This document shows positions 1 through 7,472 of a DNA stretch of 9,881 bases, piece by piece. Origin of the DNA: Streptococcus sp. (GTDB taxonomy: Bacteria > Bacillota > Bacilli > Lactobacillales > Streptococcaceae). Every line of letters starts with the position of its first letter. The stretch's first letter is position 1. The stretch spans positions 5,390-15,270 of the forward strand of contig DOTL01000044.1 in the NCBI GenBank assembly GCA_003521145.1, written 5' to 3'. The translations under genes and the position numbers were made by a program. The notes below the pieces were generated by a model. The model was not told the origin of the DNA. It saw only the letters and a list, made by a program, of their open reading frames with translations, and made no database searches.

Positions 1-681
1 AAATCTTGAGAGTACAAAAACTCTACGGCATTTTTATAATTTGCCAATATAGTTGTACAGTTACTTAAATCTTGAGAGTACAAAAACTCCGCTGGATGAC
101 TGTAGCTTTAGTAATTTGTTGTACAGTTACTTAAATCTTGAGAGTACAAAAACCGTTTGAGTCAGCAGGAATATCCCAAGATAGTTGTACAGTTACTTAA
201 ATCTTGAGAGTACAAAAACTCATTCAGATATTTGTGTTTGATGCGTTTTGTTGTACAGTTACTTAAATCTTGAGAGTACAAAAACACCACCGAAGTCGTG
301 GATTAGACCGTTGATGTTGTACAGTTACTTAAATCTTGAGAGTACAAAAACGATGGAGCAGGAAAAGCTGAGTTAGGAAATGTTGTACAGTTACTTAAAT
401 CTTGAGAGTACAAAAACCGTTTACATACTCTTGCAATGAATCGTATTGGTTGTACAGTTACTTAAATCTTGAGAGTACAAAAACCAAAACGAAGCCTTTT
501 TCAGCTCCATTTGGTTGTACAGTTACTTAAATCTTGAGAGTACAAAAACGATTGTGATATAATATATATGTCTAAGTATGTTGTACAGTTACTTAAATCT
601 TGAGAGTACAAAAACTTAACTAAAGCTGGAGGTTGACTAGACCAAGTTGTACAGTTACTTAAATCTTGAGAGTACAAAAAC
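1..681 (-). CRISPR. Type II-A CRISPR array (CRISPR1 type), left end outside window
   Basis: The array has ten complete 36-bp repeats at 52-87, 118-153, 184-219, 250-285, 316-351, 382-417, 449-484, 514-549, 580-615 and 646-681, plus the last 21 bases of another at 1-21. All copies are identical. On the plus strand each starts GTTGTACAG and ends GTACAAAAAC. The spacers are 22-51, 88-117, 154-183, 220-249, 286-315, 352-381, 418-448, 485-513, 550-579 and 616-645. Eight are 30 bp; 418-448 is 31 and 485-513 is 29. The leader lies on the right, so transcription is leftward, 646-681 is the first repeat and 616-645 is the newest spacer. No degenerate terminal repeat is seen, so the array continues past position 1. 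The repeat shares 18 nt with the anti-repeat at 3117-3134, which ties the array to the neighbouring tracrRNA and Cas9. The match to S. thermophilus CRISPR1 is from memory. Confidence 0.98.
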
Positions 682-747
682 CTCAAATGATTTTTGAGAT
701 TTTCATACCCACATAGTGATTATAAAATCAATAACTGTTCTTGTCAA
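682..747 (-). promoter_or_regulatory. CRISPR leader with consensus pre-crRNA promoter
   Basis: Read on the minus strand, TTGACA (747-742) and TATAAT (724-719) are separated by exactly 17 bp, a perfect sigma-70/SigA promoter aimed at the array. Transcription should start near 712, about 30 nt before the first repeat. The -35 box overlaps the csn2 stop codon at 744-746. The leader ends in ATTTGAG (688-682) directly against the first repeat. That heptamer is the leader-anchoring sequence described for type II-A spacer integration. CTCAAA (698-693) and TTTGAG (687-682) form a 6-bp inverted repeat with a 5-nt loop at this junction. Confidence 0.9.
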
Positions 748-1796
748 TCCTTACTTTCTAAAAATTTATGTAAAAGTTTTTCATCAGATGTTTGTGAATA
801 TCTTATACGGTAACTAAAATGAAACAACTGATTTAGGATATTCAATATTACTGAATCAACAAGTGAGAGACTAGGTTGTCTCAGCATTTTTGTCAATAAA
901 TAAGGTGTCACAGTTTCTAAAGACATCCTAAAGCCTTCTCTCGTCGGAAAATCATTACTTGGATAATATTTCATTACCCTTTCATACATAAACTCAACAT
1001 CGTACAAATGCTCCACCTGGTCAGATAAAATATTGACGAACCTACTACTTTCTTCATCAATTTTTAAATAGCCTTGGTCATTAGGAAACAAAATAAAGGT
1101 TAGGTATGGATACTTCTTGACCAGATAACAGATTTGCCTATAAAAAATAGTATAAGATTCTTCTGAGATAAATCCATCAATATTTTTTAGCACAATGAGA
1201 TACTTCTCTGTTGTTTGTGAAAGAAGATGGTCTAACATTTCTAAAAAGAGGGATAGTTTATCAATATTAGAAACCCATTCAAAAGATAGATTCTTATTCC
1301 CAATGGCAAAAAATGGACTAAAATTTTTTGTGAGTAGTTGGTCTAGTGTTAGAGGGCGATTCTCTAAATGGTATTCCACCTGACCACAGTTTAAGTTTAT
1401 ATGCCGGTTCATAGCTTCTTCAATAAGCTCTACTTGTTCATTAATTTTCTCCAACTGGCCTACAATATCAACTTGATTGATAATTTTACTAAGGTAACCG
1501 TGAGCAAGTGTTCCTTTCTTGTATTTCATCTGCTCCAGTAAATCCTTAAAACTTGAAATGTCGATATAGTGATAGCTACCTCGTTTCACTATTTCTCCAG
1601 ACTCATCAAGTATGGTAGGCTCCTCATAATCAAAAATACTTAAGTCCTCACTCGAGTATTTTTTTCCACCAAAATACCAGCTCAAAATCTGCAAAATATA
1701 ATATTTGAGTTCATTATTTTGACCAACAATTTGTGTGATTGCACCGATATTCAATTCAATACGTTCTTTGTAAGGATGTTGTACAAAAAATTTCAT
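744..1796 (-). CDS. csn2: Csn2, long St-type adaptation protein
   Basis: Csn2 is the type II-A accessory protein needed for spacer acquisition. Family members form ring-shaped tetramers that bind and slide on double-stranded DNA ends and work with Cas1, Cas2 and Cas9. This copy has 350 residues, as in the long Csn2 subgroup of S. thermophilus CRISPR1, against about 220 in the S. pyogenes type. The N-terminal stretch IVGQNNELKYYI (about residues 23-34) sits where a P-loop would be but lacks the GKS/T signature, as expected for this ATPase-like fold without a working Walker A. The middle is rich in Glu, Lys and Leu and probably helical. The start is the ATG at 1796, which overlaps the cas2 stop by ATGA; GGTGG lies just upstream. 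It is the last gene of the cas operon and its stop codon lies inside the -35 box of the array promoter. The reading frame is intact. Confidence 0.93.
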   Translation of the reverse strand: MKFFVQHPYKERIELNIGAITQIVGQNNELKYYILQILSWYFGGKKYSSEDLSIFDYEEPTILDESGEIVKRGSYHYIDISSFKDLLEQMKYKKGTLAHGYLSKIINQVDIVGQLEKINEQVELIEEAMNRHINLNCGQVEYHLENRPLTLDQLLTKNFSPFFAIGNKNLSFEWVSNIDKLSLFLEMLDHLLSQTTEKYLIVLKNIDGFISEESYTIFYRQICYLVKKYPYLTFILFPNDQGYLKIDEESSRFVNILSDQVEHLYDVEFMYERVMKYYPSNDFPTREGFRMSLETVTPYLLTKMLRQPSLSLVDSVILNILNQLFHFSYRIRYSQTSDEKLLHKFLESKD

Positions 1797-2116
1797 ATGA
1801 CCACCAACTTATTATCACTGACGATTTCCTCTTGCTTAGTTTTGCCACCTATAATTAATGTCATCTCTGAAAATTGCTTTTCAGTAACCGCCAAAAGTCT
1901 CACATTTCCAGCAGGCAGATTGCTCATCTTTAGCTTCTTATAAAATTTATTTGCAAAGCTTCTATTAGGACAAGTGCGATAGTAGACCGAAAATTGTAAC
2001 ATTTCAAACCCATTTGAAATTAATTCTTTACGAAAATTACGATAAATTCTTTTTTCATCCTTGGATTCCATTGGTAAATCAAAAAAACATAATAATCTCA
2101 ACGCTTCATACCTCAT
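1793..2116 (-). CDS. cas2: Cas2, CRISPR integration complex subunit
   Basis: Cas2 is the small ferredoxin-fold dimer at the centre of the Cas1-Cas2 integrase, which inserts prespacers at the leader-repeat junction. The protein has 107 residues, a usual length. The first beta strand with the conserved aspartate is visible as LRLLCFFDLP, Asp13, followed by the basic helix RNFRKELISNGFEMLQFSVY typical of the family. The C-terminal part (about 85-107) would carry the strand that contacts Cas1. The ATG at 2116 lies one base after the cas1 stop, with a GGAG-type site inside the end of cas1, so translation is probably coupled to cas1. The stop overlaps the csn2 start by ATGA. The frame is intact, but the frameshift in cas1 upstream could reduce coupled translation; that effect is inference. 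Confidence 0.95.
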   Translation of the reverse strand: MRYEALRLLCFFDLPMESKDEKRIYRNFRKELISNGFEMLQFSVYYRTCPNRSFANKFYKKLKMSNLPAGNVRLLAVTEKQFSEMTLIIGGKTKQEEIVSDNKLVVI

Positions 2117-2117
2117 C

Positions 2118-3028
2118 TTATTTTCTCCACTCTAAACTTGATACCACTGGGCAGTAGAACTTACTGCTATCTTTTTCCGAAATGTATTTGATGAAGCCTT
2201 TAACATACTTATCCATAGCAACTGTCACTGAACAGGTCTCCTTACCATATTTGATTTTAGCATTGAGTAAATCTGTCAATCCCAACCTATACTCATACTT
2301 AAGGAATTCCTGATCTCGTAGATTATCATATACCCAAACATCTACAATCTGTCTAAATGGCTCCATCAAATCGTCAACCAAATTAAACTGATTGTATTCA
2401 TTTTTATGGAAGATTCCTAATAGGCCATTTAAACCATAACCCGCCACTATTCTAGCCATCTGAGCCCTCATGATAGCATAGCCATAGTTTAAACCAGCAT
2501 TGATGACATCAGCTTCTTGCTGAGTTACTCTGACAAATTGTTTACCAAAGAGCTCATTAAAGTAGACCTTGGCAGCATGTCCCTCTCTATTCGTTCTATC
2601 ACCAGGTTCTATCTGCTCTTTATAGTCTGAAAGTAATCTAATGTTATCTAGACTTTTTTCAAACATGGCTAGGACATCCTCTTGGTTATTTATTTTATAA
2701 TAAGTTACAATCTGCCATGCCTTGTCCTTTTGTTTCTGAGACCAATCCAGCTGTTCTTTCAAGCGCTTGTACGCTCTAAAGTGCCCATTTTGTGAGTGAT
2801 AAATTCCTGTTGGTAAATGTTCATTATCACAAACGACCAAGGCAATATTATATTTACTTAAGGCACTTAATAGACAAGAGTAACAACTGTATCCCCACCT
2901 TCTGCAACGATTATCGAAATATCACTTAGTGGCACCGTAAACTCTTGTCCCATCTTTTGCACTAATAAGTTATCAAGCTTTAAGCGCATCTTCTCACCTT
3001 GACTAACATGTACAACTCTCCAAGTCAT
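2118..3028 (-). pseudogene. cas1: Cas1 integrase, broken by a -1 frameshift near codon 52
   Basis: Cas1 is the metal-dependent integrase subunit of CRISPR adaptation. Translation from ATG 3028, which follows a strong site (AGAGGAGAAG, about 3031-3040), gives MTWRVVHVSQGEKM and runs to VVTLVY, then stops at TAA 2869-2867. Homology continues in another frame from about 2873 (LLSALSKYNIALVVCDNEH) to TAA at 2118-2120. The span is 911 bp; one more base would give 303 residues, the length I recall for this Cas1. The missing base lies near 2873-2879, where I recall CTTCGTC but read CTTGTC. The downstream part keeps the expected catalytic residues, full-length numbering Glu149 (NREGH), His208 (GIFHK) and Glu223 (LMEPF). 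An internal TTG at 2840 could start a 240-residue product without the N-terminal beta domain, but no ribosome binding site precedes it. A sequencing error cannot be excluded. Confidence 0.87.
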
Positions 3029-3040
3029 TTCTTCTCCTCT

Positions 3041-3152
3041 TTAAATAACGAAAACACCCTACCATAAAATGACAGGGTGTTGATTTCGGCATGAAGCCTT
3101 ATCTTTGTAGCTTCTGCAAGATTTAAGTAACTGTGTAAGGCGTCCCTTACAC
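3041..3152 (-). ncRNA. tracrRNA of the CRISPR1 system
   Basis: The RNA pairs with crRNA repeats, allows RNase III processing and forms the guide scaffold held by Cas9. The plus strand at 3117-3134 is identical over 18 nt to the crRNA-sense repeat, so the minus-strand transcript is a perfect anti-repeat there. Downstream are the nexus region (GAAGCTACAAAGATAAGGCTTC) and the terminal stem described separately. This order and these motifs match the published St1 guide scaffold as I remember it. A separate 8-bp hairpin (arms 3133-3140 and 3145-3152, 4-nt loop) lies at the 5' end and includes the outermost part of the anti-repeat. The gene lies between cas9 and cas1 with its own promoter. The exact 5' end is estimated. 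Confidence 0.92.
3051..3081 (-). terminator. tracrRNA terminal stem / intrinsic terminator
   Basis: The arms 3053-3060 and 3074-3081 pair perfectly over 8 bp, and the stem extends inward through two G-T wobbles. It is followed on the minus strand by TTTTCGTTATTTAA. It is both the 3' scaffold stem of the tracrRNA and a probable weak terminator. The U-run is short, so read-through into cas1, whose ribosome binding site follows at once, is plausible. Confidence 0.8.
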
Positions 3153-3156
3153 TATT

Positions 3157-3185
3157 ATTATAGTATAAGATAACTATAATTGCAA
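3157..3185 (-). promoter_or_regulatory. tracrRNA promoter
   Basis: On the minus strand TTGCAA (3185-3180) and TATAAT (3162-3157) are 17 bp apart. The -10 is perfect and the -35 matches TTGACA at five of six positions. It lies just after the cas9 stop codon and points at the tracrRNA, with a start expected at about 3150-3153. It may also drive cas1, cas2 and csn2 by read-through of the tracrRNA terminator. Confidence 0.85.
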
Positions 3186-3204
3186 CACTTTCTAACAATT
3201 AATA

Positions 3205-6200
3205 TTAAAAATCTAGCTTAGGCTTATCACCCTCATTTTTGATGATATGCTGATTTCCTAGGACATCTGTTCTTACCTTATAAATAGAAAGATTAGCTTT
3301 TCCAAGTCCTTTTACACATCGACCACTATTAGCAACGTTACCCAACACTTTAATTAACGCCTCACCTCCTTCAAATTTTTGTTTATCATATGGTTTTAAT
3401 TCTACATAATGTTTAGAAGTATCATTTCGAGAAGTGAACCTCAATAGGATTTGCTCGCCATTTTCGGAATCCTTAAGCAGTAATAAATCGTTTTTATAAA
3501 GTGTAAACTTAAATTCAGAATTTTCATCTACACCCTCTCTAACCTTAATATTTTCATATTTTTCTTTTGAAATAGAGTACTTCCCAGTACCTTTCTCGAA
3601 CTGCATATCAGAATATTTCAGTCCTAAAATTTCATATTTACCAGTATTTTTATTGAAATAGACATCTGTTCTCCAAGGTTTTAATGACTGTAAGACAACT
3701 TTATTGTTACTATCCTTAGGAGTAATATCAATATGATTGCCTAGCTTACTATCATAGTATTTAAGACTCTTAATTTCAGGACCATTGCCTTTTTTACTAT
3801 ATTTACGAATATAGCCATGTTCTTCTTTATATTTTAGGAAAGGATTACATGGTACCTCTTTCCCTTTTTCATTCATTTCCTTATTAGGATAGTTCTCTAA
3901 AATTGGCTCGATAACTTTCTCAAAGGTTTGTGGGTCGTGACGATACATGAGGAATTTTGACTTATCCTTCTTATAAATCTTCATAAAGGCATCATAACCA
4001 TCCTGAGTATAGATATCTTTGATTTTCCCTAAGACATAAGTTTCATCCGCCTTATCTTTTCCTACTTTAGCCTGTCTTGTCGCATAAATAGTGGTATCTG
4101 ATAGTTTACGATTAAACTTAGAATCCACTTGATATGAGAATAAGATACTGTCTTCAAATTCTTTACTCTTCAATGTATCAACAAAGTGTTGATAAGGGGC
4201 TTTGAACACAGATTCCTTGTACTCATCATCACTAATAAGTTCACCTGTTTCAATATCAAGGAGTTGATCTTCTGAATAACTTACAAAGGTATTCTTTTGT
4301 TTTTTCCACAAATTCAACTGACTTGAGGCGGCAATAATCAATGCATCGACAGCATGGTGATGATAAGTATCACGAGTCTTCTCAATTCCCCAATGGCGTC
4401 TCAATTGAGATGTAAATTGGCCACGAACCACGGAAACTTTTGTATCAATCTTGTGAGCTCTAAAGTGTTCTTGAAGGGCATTGAGGACAACTCTTGAAGC
4501 GTATCTTGTATCTACAAGATTTCGTTCAATAAATTTCTTTCGAACATCAAACTTTGAAATATCTTCTTCTGTAAGGAGGTATTCTTTTTTCTTATTCGAA
4601 AGTGTTTTTGACTCACGTACAAAAGCTTTTAATTCACGGAAAGACCACGCATCATCCATACTATCTAAAGCCTGATAAGGTGTTCGTTGTCCTTTTTCTT
4701 GGTTAGCAGTTGCATAAACCAAAACCTTATTTGCAAGGCTATCATCGAATGTGATAGAAAGAGGTAAAATATGATCTACTTCAAACTGATTAGGATTATT
4801 TATCAAATCATGGATTGAGATTGTCTTACCAGTATAAAGGCAACGTTCTCCTTGCTGATGCCAAAGGCGGATTTTAGTCGCTAATTGCTTATGACCGTGG
4901 AAAACACTATGTGGTAATTCAGCCTTTCCATTATATTGGTTAGCAGCCTTAAGCATTGCTGCATCTTTTTCATCTTTGTTGGCTTTTTGAATCTTTTGAA
5001 TAGCTTTCTTTTCATCATCTTCATTTGTTTCACGAGCCATTTCGATGACAATATTGTCAAAGTCTCCGTATTCTTTAATCGCCGCATTTACGATTTTTAT
5101 AGCCTGGCGAACAGACTTAGCAACAACAGGATTATAGATTTCTTCAGTTAATAGTTTTTCATCTATATATTTTGTTTTATTTGAAGACGAAGTCGTTTTT
5201 GGTTTTCCAAGTCGTGTCAGGATAGTCATTTGCTCTTCTGACGTCTCATACAATTCTGGAATTAACTCCATCATCAGTTTGACAGAAAAATTATGCCATC
5301 CTTTTCCAAAAATGGAACTATTTGCTTTGCGGAATTGAACCAATTCGTCAACTTGCTTCTGGCTAAAGCTACCATCAGCAAATTCATGTTCTAAGGCTTC
5401 TTGAATACCTTCCCTCTCAGTGTTTAATGTTAAGACATAGGCTAATTTATCAAGCGTTTCTCTATCCATTTGCTCAATATCTAAGGTTTCAAGCGTTTTC
5501 ATTTTTCGATAGGCTTCGAAAGTATGAATCTCAGCCTTACCTGATTTGTCGATACGGTATCCCTTGATATCTGCAACATCACAAGAAAGTAACTTAGCGA
5601 TATATTTAAAAAGTTTCGCTGGCCCCATTGCCTTTTCATTTTTGACATAATTAATGATTTGATTCTTCTGTTCTTTGCTCAACTTTTTGGTTTCAGTAGG
5701 AACTGTTAGATTGTTCAAATCATTTAGCAAATTGAATTCTTGAGCCGTGTAGGAAGATTTTGCTGCTCTAAACTCTTCTGGATAAAATGTACATTTCCCA
5801 ATTAGAATTCCAAAAATATTGTCTAAAGTTTCTCCACTCGTTCTGTAGCGACCATAATCAGTCCGTGACTTTTCATTTCCGGGTCCATGATAATATTTCC
5901 GTTTTCCAGTTAAAATTTCGAGATAACGATTAATAAATTCATCTGTAATCTGTGAATTAAATTCTTGTTGAGTTTGCAGTATCCTTAAGGCTTCTGAACG
6001 ATAAGCTGATGTTGGAAAGACATTAATCAAGCGATGTTTTTTGCCATCTTTCTCAACAGTAAAATCACCACGTAATTGACCATATGTTTGGTAGCGTTCC
6101 AACTGTATCTGTCCCGGTGTCTTAGTTTCTAATTGTTTACTATTTTCCTTAACAATTTGTGCATAGTCTCCTACTGATGAATTTCCGTCATCACTAGCAT

Positions 6201-6567
6201 CATCGAGGTAACTAATCCCACGGTGTTTCACCATATTTTTAAGAGCGATAAACAGTTCTTCATTAGACAATTCATCGGTCAAGCCCTTAACTCGTAATTG
6301 ATATGGGTTAAGATTAATTGAAATCTTCGTAAAATCGGTGATTAATCCACTTTCCTCAAATAGACGATTTAAACGAACTCTACGATGTTTTTTACGTCGT
6401 GTCAATCGTCTTCCTTGACGATTCGTTCTACGTACTAGGTTATTTTCCGCTTGAGCTGCTGGGAAAATGCGTGAGTTTTTATGGATAATTTCTCCTGTCA
6501 CTTTGTTAAGGATACCTACACCAACAGAACCTATACCGATATCAAGTCCTAAAACTAAGTCACTCAT
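3205..6567 (-). CDS. cas9: Cas9 RNA-guided endonuclease (St1Cas9 type)
   Basis: Cas9 is the effector nuclease that, with crRNA and tracrRNA, cuts PAM-flanked DNA. The protein has 1120 residues and an intact frame. RuvC-I begins LVLGLDIGIGSVGVG with Asp9. The arginine-rich bridge helix is at about 50-70 (RRLTRRKKHRRVRLNRL). The recognition lobe covers roughly 75-480. RuvC-II is IVIEMARE with Glu509. HNH is FEVDHILPLS with Asp598 and His599, followed by SLANKVL with Asn622. RuvC-III is HHHAVDALIIA with Asp741. The PAM-interacting end runs from about 960. The start is ATG 6567, with AAGGAG eight bases upstream. By memory the first 950 residues are almost identical to the LMD-9 protein (1121 residues), while about 961-1060 is clearly different and the last 60 are close again, so PAM preference may differ. 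It heads the cas operon; tracrRNA and cas1 follow. Confidence 0.97.
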   Translation of the reverse strand: MSDLVLGLDIGIGSVGVGILNKVTGEIIHKNSRIFPAAQAENNLVRRTNRQGRRLTRRKKHRRVRLNRLFEESGLITDFTKISINLNPYQLRVKGLTDELSNEELFIALKNMVKHRGISYLDDASDDGNSSVGDYAQIVKENSKQLETKTPGQIQLERYQTYGQLRGDFTVEKDGKKHRLINVFPTSAYRSEALRILQTQQEFNSQITDEFINRYLEILTGKRKYYHGPGNEKSRTDYGRYRTSGETLDNIFGILIGKCTFYPEEFRAAKSSYTAQEFNLLNDLNNLTVPTETKKLSKEQKNQIINYVKNEKAMGPAKLFKYIAKLLSCDVADIKGYRIDKSGKAEIHTFEAYRKMKTLETLDIEQMDRETLDKLAYVLTLNTEREGIQEALEHEFADGSFSQKQVDELVQFRKANSSIFGKGWHNFSVKLMMELIPELYETSEEQMTILTRLGKPKTTSSSNKTKYIDEKLLTEEIYNPVVAKSVRQAIKIVNAAIKEYGDFDNIVIEMARETNEDDEKKAIQKIQKANKDEKDAAMLKAANQYNGKAELPHSVFHGHKQLATKIRLWHQQGERCLYTGKTISIHDLINNPNQFEVDHILPLSITFDDSLANKVLVYATANQEKGQRTPYQALDSMDDAWSFRELKAFVRESKTLSNKKKEYLLTEEDISKFDVRKKFIERNLVDTRYASRVVLNALQEHFRAHKIDTKVSVVRGQFTSQLRRHWGIEKTRDTYHHHAVDALIIAASSQLNLWKKQKNTFVSYSEDQLLDIETGELISDDEYKESVFKAPYQHFVDTLKSKEFEDSILFSYQVDSKFNRKLSDTTIYATRQAKVGKDKADETYVLGKIKDIYTQDGYDAFMKIYKKDKSKFLMYRHDPQTFEKVIEPILENYPNKEMNEKGKEVPCNPFLKYKEEHGYIRKYSKKGNGPEIKSLKYYDSKLGNHIDITPKDSNNKVVLQSLKPWRTDVYFNKNTGKYEILGLKYSDMQFEKGTGKYSISKEKYENIKVREGVDENSEFKFTLYKNDLLLLKDSENGEQILLRFTSRNDTSKHYVELKPYDKQKFEGGEALIKVLGNVANSGRCVKGLGKANLSIYKVRTDVLGNQHIIKNEGDKPKLDF

Positions 6568-6597
6568 TTAATAATCTCCTTATGCTTTTTTTCTAAT

Positions 6598-6626
6598 ATT
6601 ATAAACTAGTATCTGAAAATTCACAA
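6598..6626 (-). promoter_or_regulatory. cas9 promoter
   Basis: On the minus strand TTGTGA (6626-6621) and TATAAT (6603-6598) are 17 bp apart. The -10 is perfect. The expected transcript starts near 6591, leaving a 5' leader of about 24 nt with AAGGAG at 6581-6576. No other strong promoter is visible between here and the terminator at 6762. Confidence 0.82.
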
Positions 6627-6632
6627 CTTTTT

Positions 6633-6647
6633 TTGTAAACGCTATAA
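6633..6647. promoter_or_regulatory. Possible catabolite-responsive element (cre-like) upstream of cas9
   Basis: The plus strand TTGTAAACGCTATAA matches the CcpA cre consensus WTGNAANCGNWNNCW at all fixed positions except one (A in place of the second-last C). It lies just upstream of the cas9 -35 box, where a CcpA site could activate. Such degenerate motifs occur by chance in AT-rich DNA, so this is a weak call. Confidence 0.25.
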
Positions 6648-6761
6648 TCTATGTTTTAAAAAATCAATTTAATATCATTTTTATCTAAACAACGTTATTC
6701 ACTTCATTCCGAAACCTAGAAAAAATATAAGTAATCCTCCCTCTAACGACTTTGCTCATGT

Positions 6762-6791
6762 AAAAAACCAAGTCAGCTTAGACTTGGTTTT
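6762..6791 (-). terminator. Intrinsic terminator of the ybgA-ypmS operon
   Basis: The perfect 11-bp inverted repeat AAAACCAAGTC (6764-6774) / GACTTGGTTTT (6781-6791), with a 6-nt loop, is followed on the minus strand by a U-run from the six A residues at 6762-6767. It lies about 30 bp after the ypmS stop codon and separates that operon from cas9. Confidence 0.92.
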
Positions 6792-6821
6792 GGATTTTAT
6801 TTTTGAACAAATGATTTTAAA

Positions 6822-7463
6822 CTACCAACTTGTTGGCAAGGACATCGGAATATTAAGCCTCACCTTCATCTTACCGTTGGTAACTGTGGCTTGGTCAATC
6901 TCGTATCCTATTTCAGGAAGCTTGATCTGGATCTGGTTGTTAACCATACGAACACCACTACTAGACTGGGCAATACTCTTCTTGAGATAAGGCAGAACCA
7001 GTGATTTTGGAACTGGAAGACGACCCAGGTGGGTACCTGCCAAATCTAGTAGGATGACTTCCTTGTTAGTGCTGACCGTAAAATCAAGGCTAAATGTTGA
7101 TTCGATAGGGCCAAGAGATACGGGGACCTTAGCTGTTAGATAGGAATCATTCAACTCTACGGTACTGTTTTGCAGGGTCTCATCATTAGATTCAGCTATG
7201 CTTGCTTTTAGGACCTGACGAAACTGATTACTATCAAGATTAATCTCGGTTGAAAGGCCCCCTGATGATAGGGATGTCTCACCAATACCAGCCTGGGCTA
7301 AATCAACAAGAGATGTTTGTGTTGATACATTTTTTAGTTGGTCTTGACTGTCGATCTTGTCCGGAATAAGTAGAGCTACCACTGCCAAAAAGAGCACAAT
7401 GACAAGGACAATGAGTCGTTTAAACCACTTCCACATAGGGATACCCCATTTCAATTTTTTCAC
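6822..7463 (-). CDS. YpmS-family (DUF2140) membrane-anchored protein
   Basis: The protein is 213 residues long from a GTG start. Residues about 15-33 (KRLIVLVIVLFLAVVALLIP) form one transmembrane helix after a short basic segment, so the rest should be outside the cell. The external part has Ser/Thr-rich alternating strands such as TVELNDSYLTAKVPVSLG and ends with KLPEIGYEID and MKVRLNIPMSLP. I recognise this as the YpmS/DUF2140 family of Firmicutes, whose function is not settled. The start is uncertain: GTG 7463 has no clear ribosome binding site. ATG 7436, ten codons in, follows GGGG at a fair distance and would give 204 residues. An in-frame stop at 7473-7475 limits the gene upstream. It is the last gene of the operon, nine bases after the broken gene, and is followed by a strong terminator. 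Confidence 0.75.
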   Translation of the reverse strand: MKKLKWGIPMWKWFKRLIVLVIVLFLAVVALLIPDKIDSQDQLKNVSTQTSLVDLAQAGIGETSLSSGGLSTEINLDSNQFRQVLKASIAESNDETLQNSTVELNDSYLTAKVPVSLGPIESTFSLDFTVSTNKEVILLDLAGTHLGRLPVPKSLVLPYLKKSIAQSSSGVRMVNNQIQIKLPEIGYEIDQATVTNGKMKVRLNIPMSLPTSW

Positions 7464-7472
7464 TTTTGACGT

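Noticed and set aside
501..686. Minus-strand open frame of 61 codons with repeated SFLYSQDLSNCTT-like units
   Set aside because: It is a reading of the CRISPR repeats; the repeated peptide comes from the 36-bp repeat itself and there is no ribosome binding site.
2118..2840. A separate 240-residue Cas1 starting at 2840
   Set aside because: The start is an internal TTG without a ribosome binding site, and Cas1-like sequence continues upstream in the same frame and then in the other frame, so this is the remainder of a frameshifted full-length gene.
4881..5151. Open frames on both strands inside cas9
   Set aside because: They overlap the well supported RuvC-II to HNH part of cas9 and have no initiation signals of their own.
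6643..6648. TATAAT on the plus strand as a promoter opposite to cas9
   Set aside because: There is no acceptable -35 box 16-18 bp upstream and no plus-strand gene follows.
6784..6990. Plus-strand open frame of 68 codons with hydrophobic content
   Set aside because: It lies antisense to the YpmS-family gene and across its terminator; the hydrophobic composition is that of a shadow frame.
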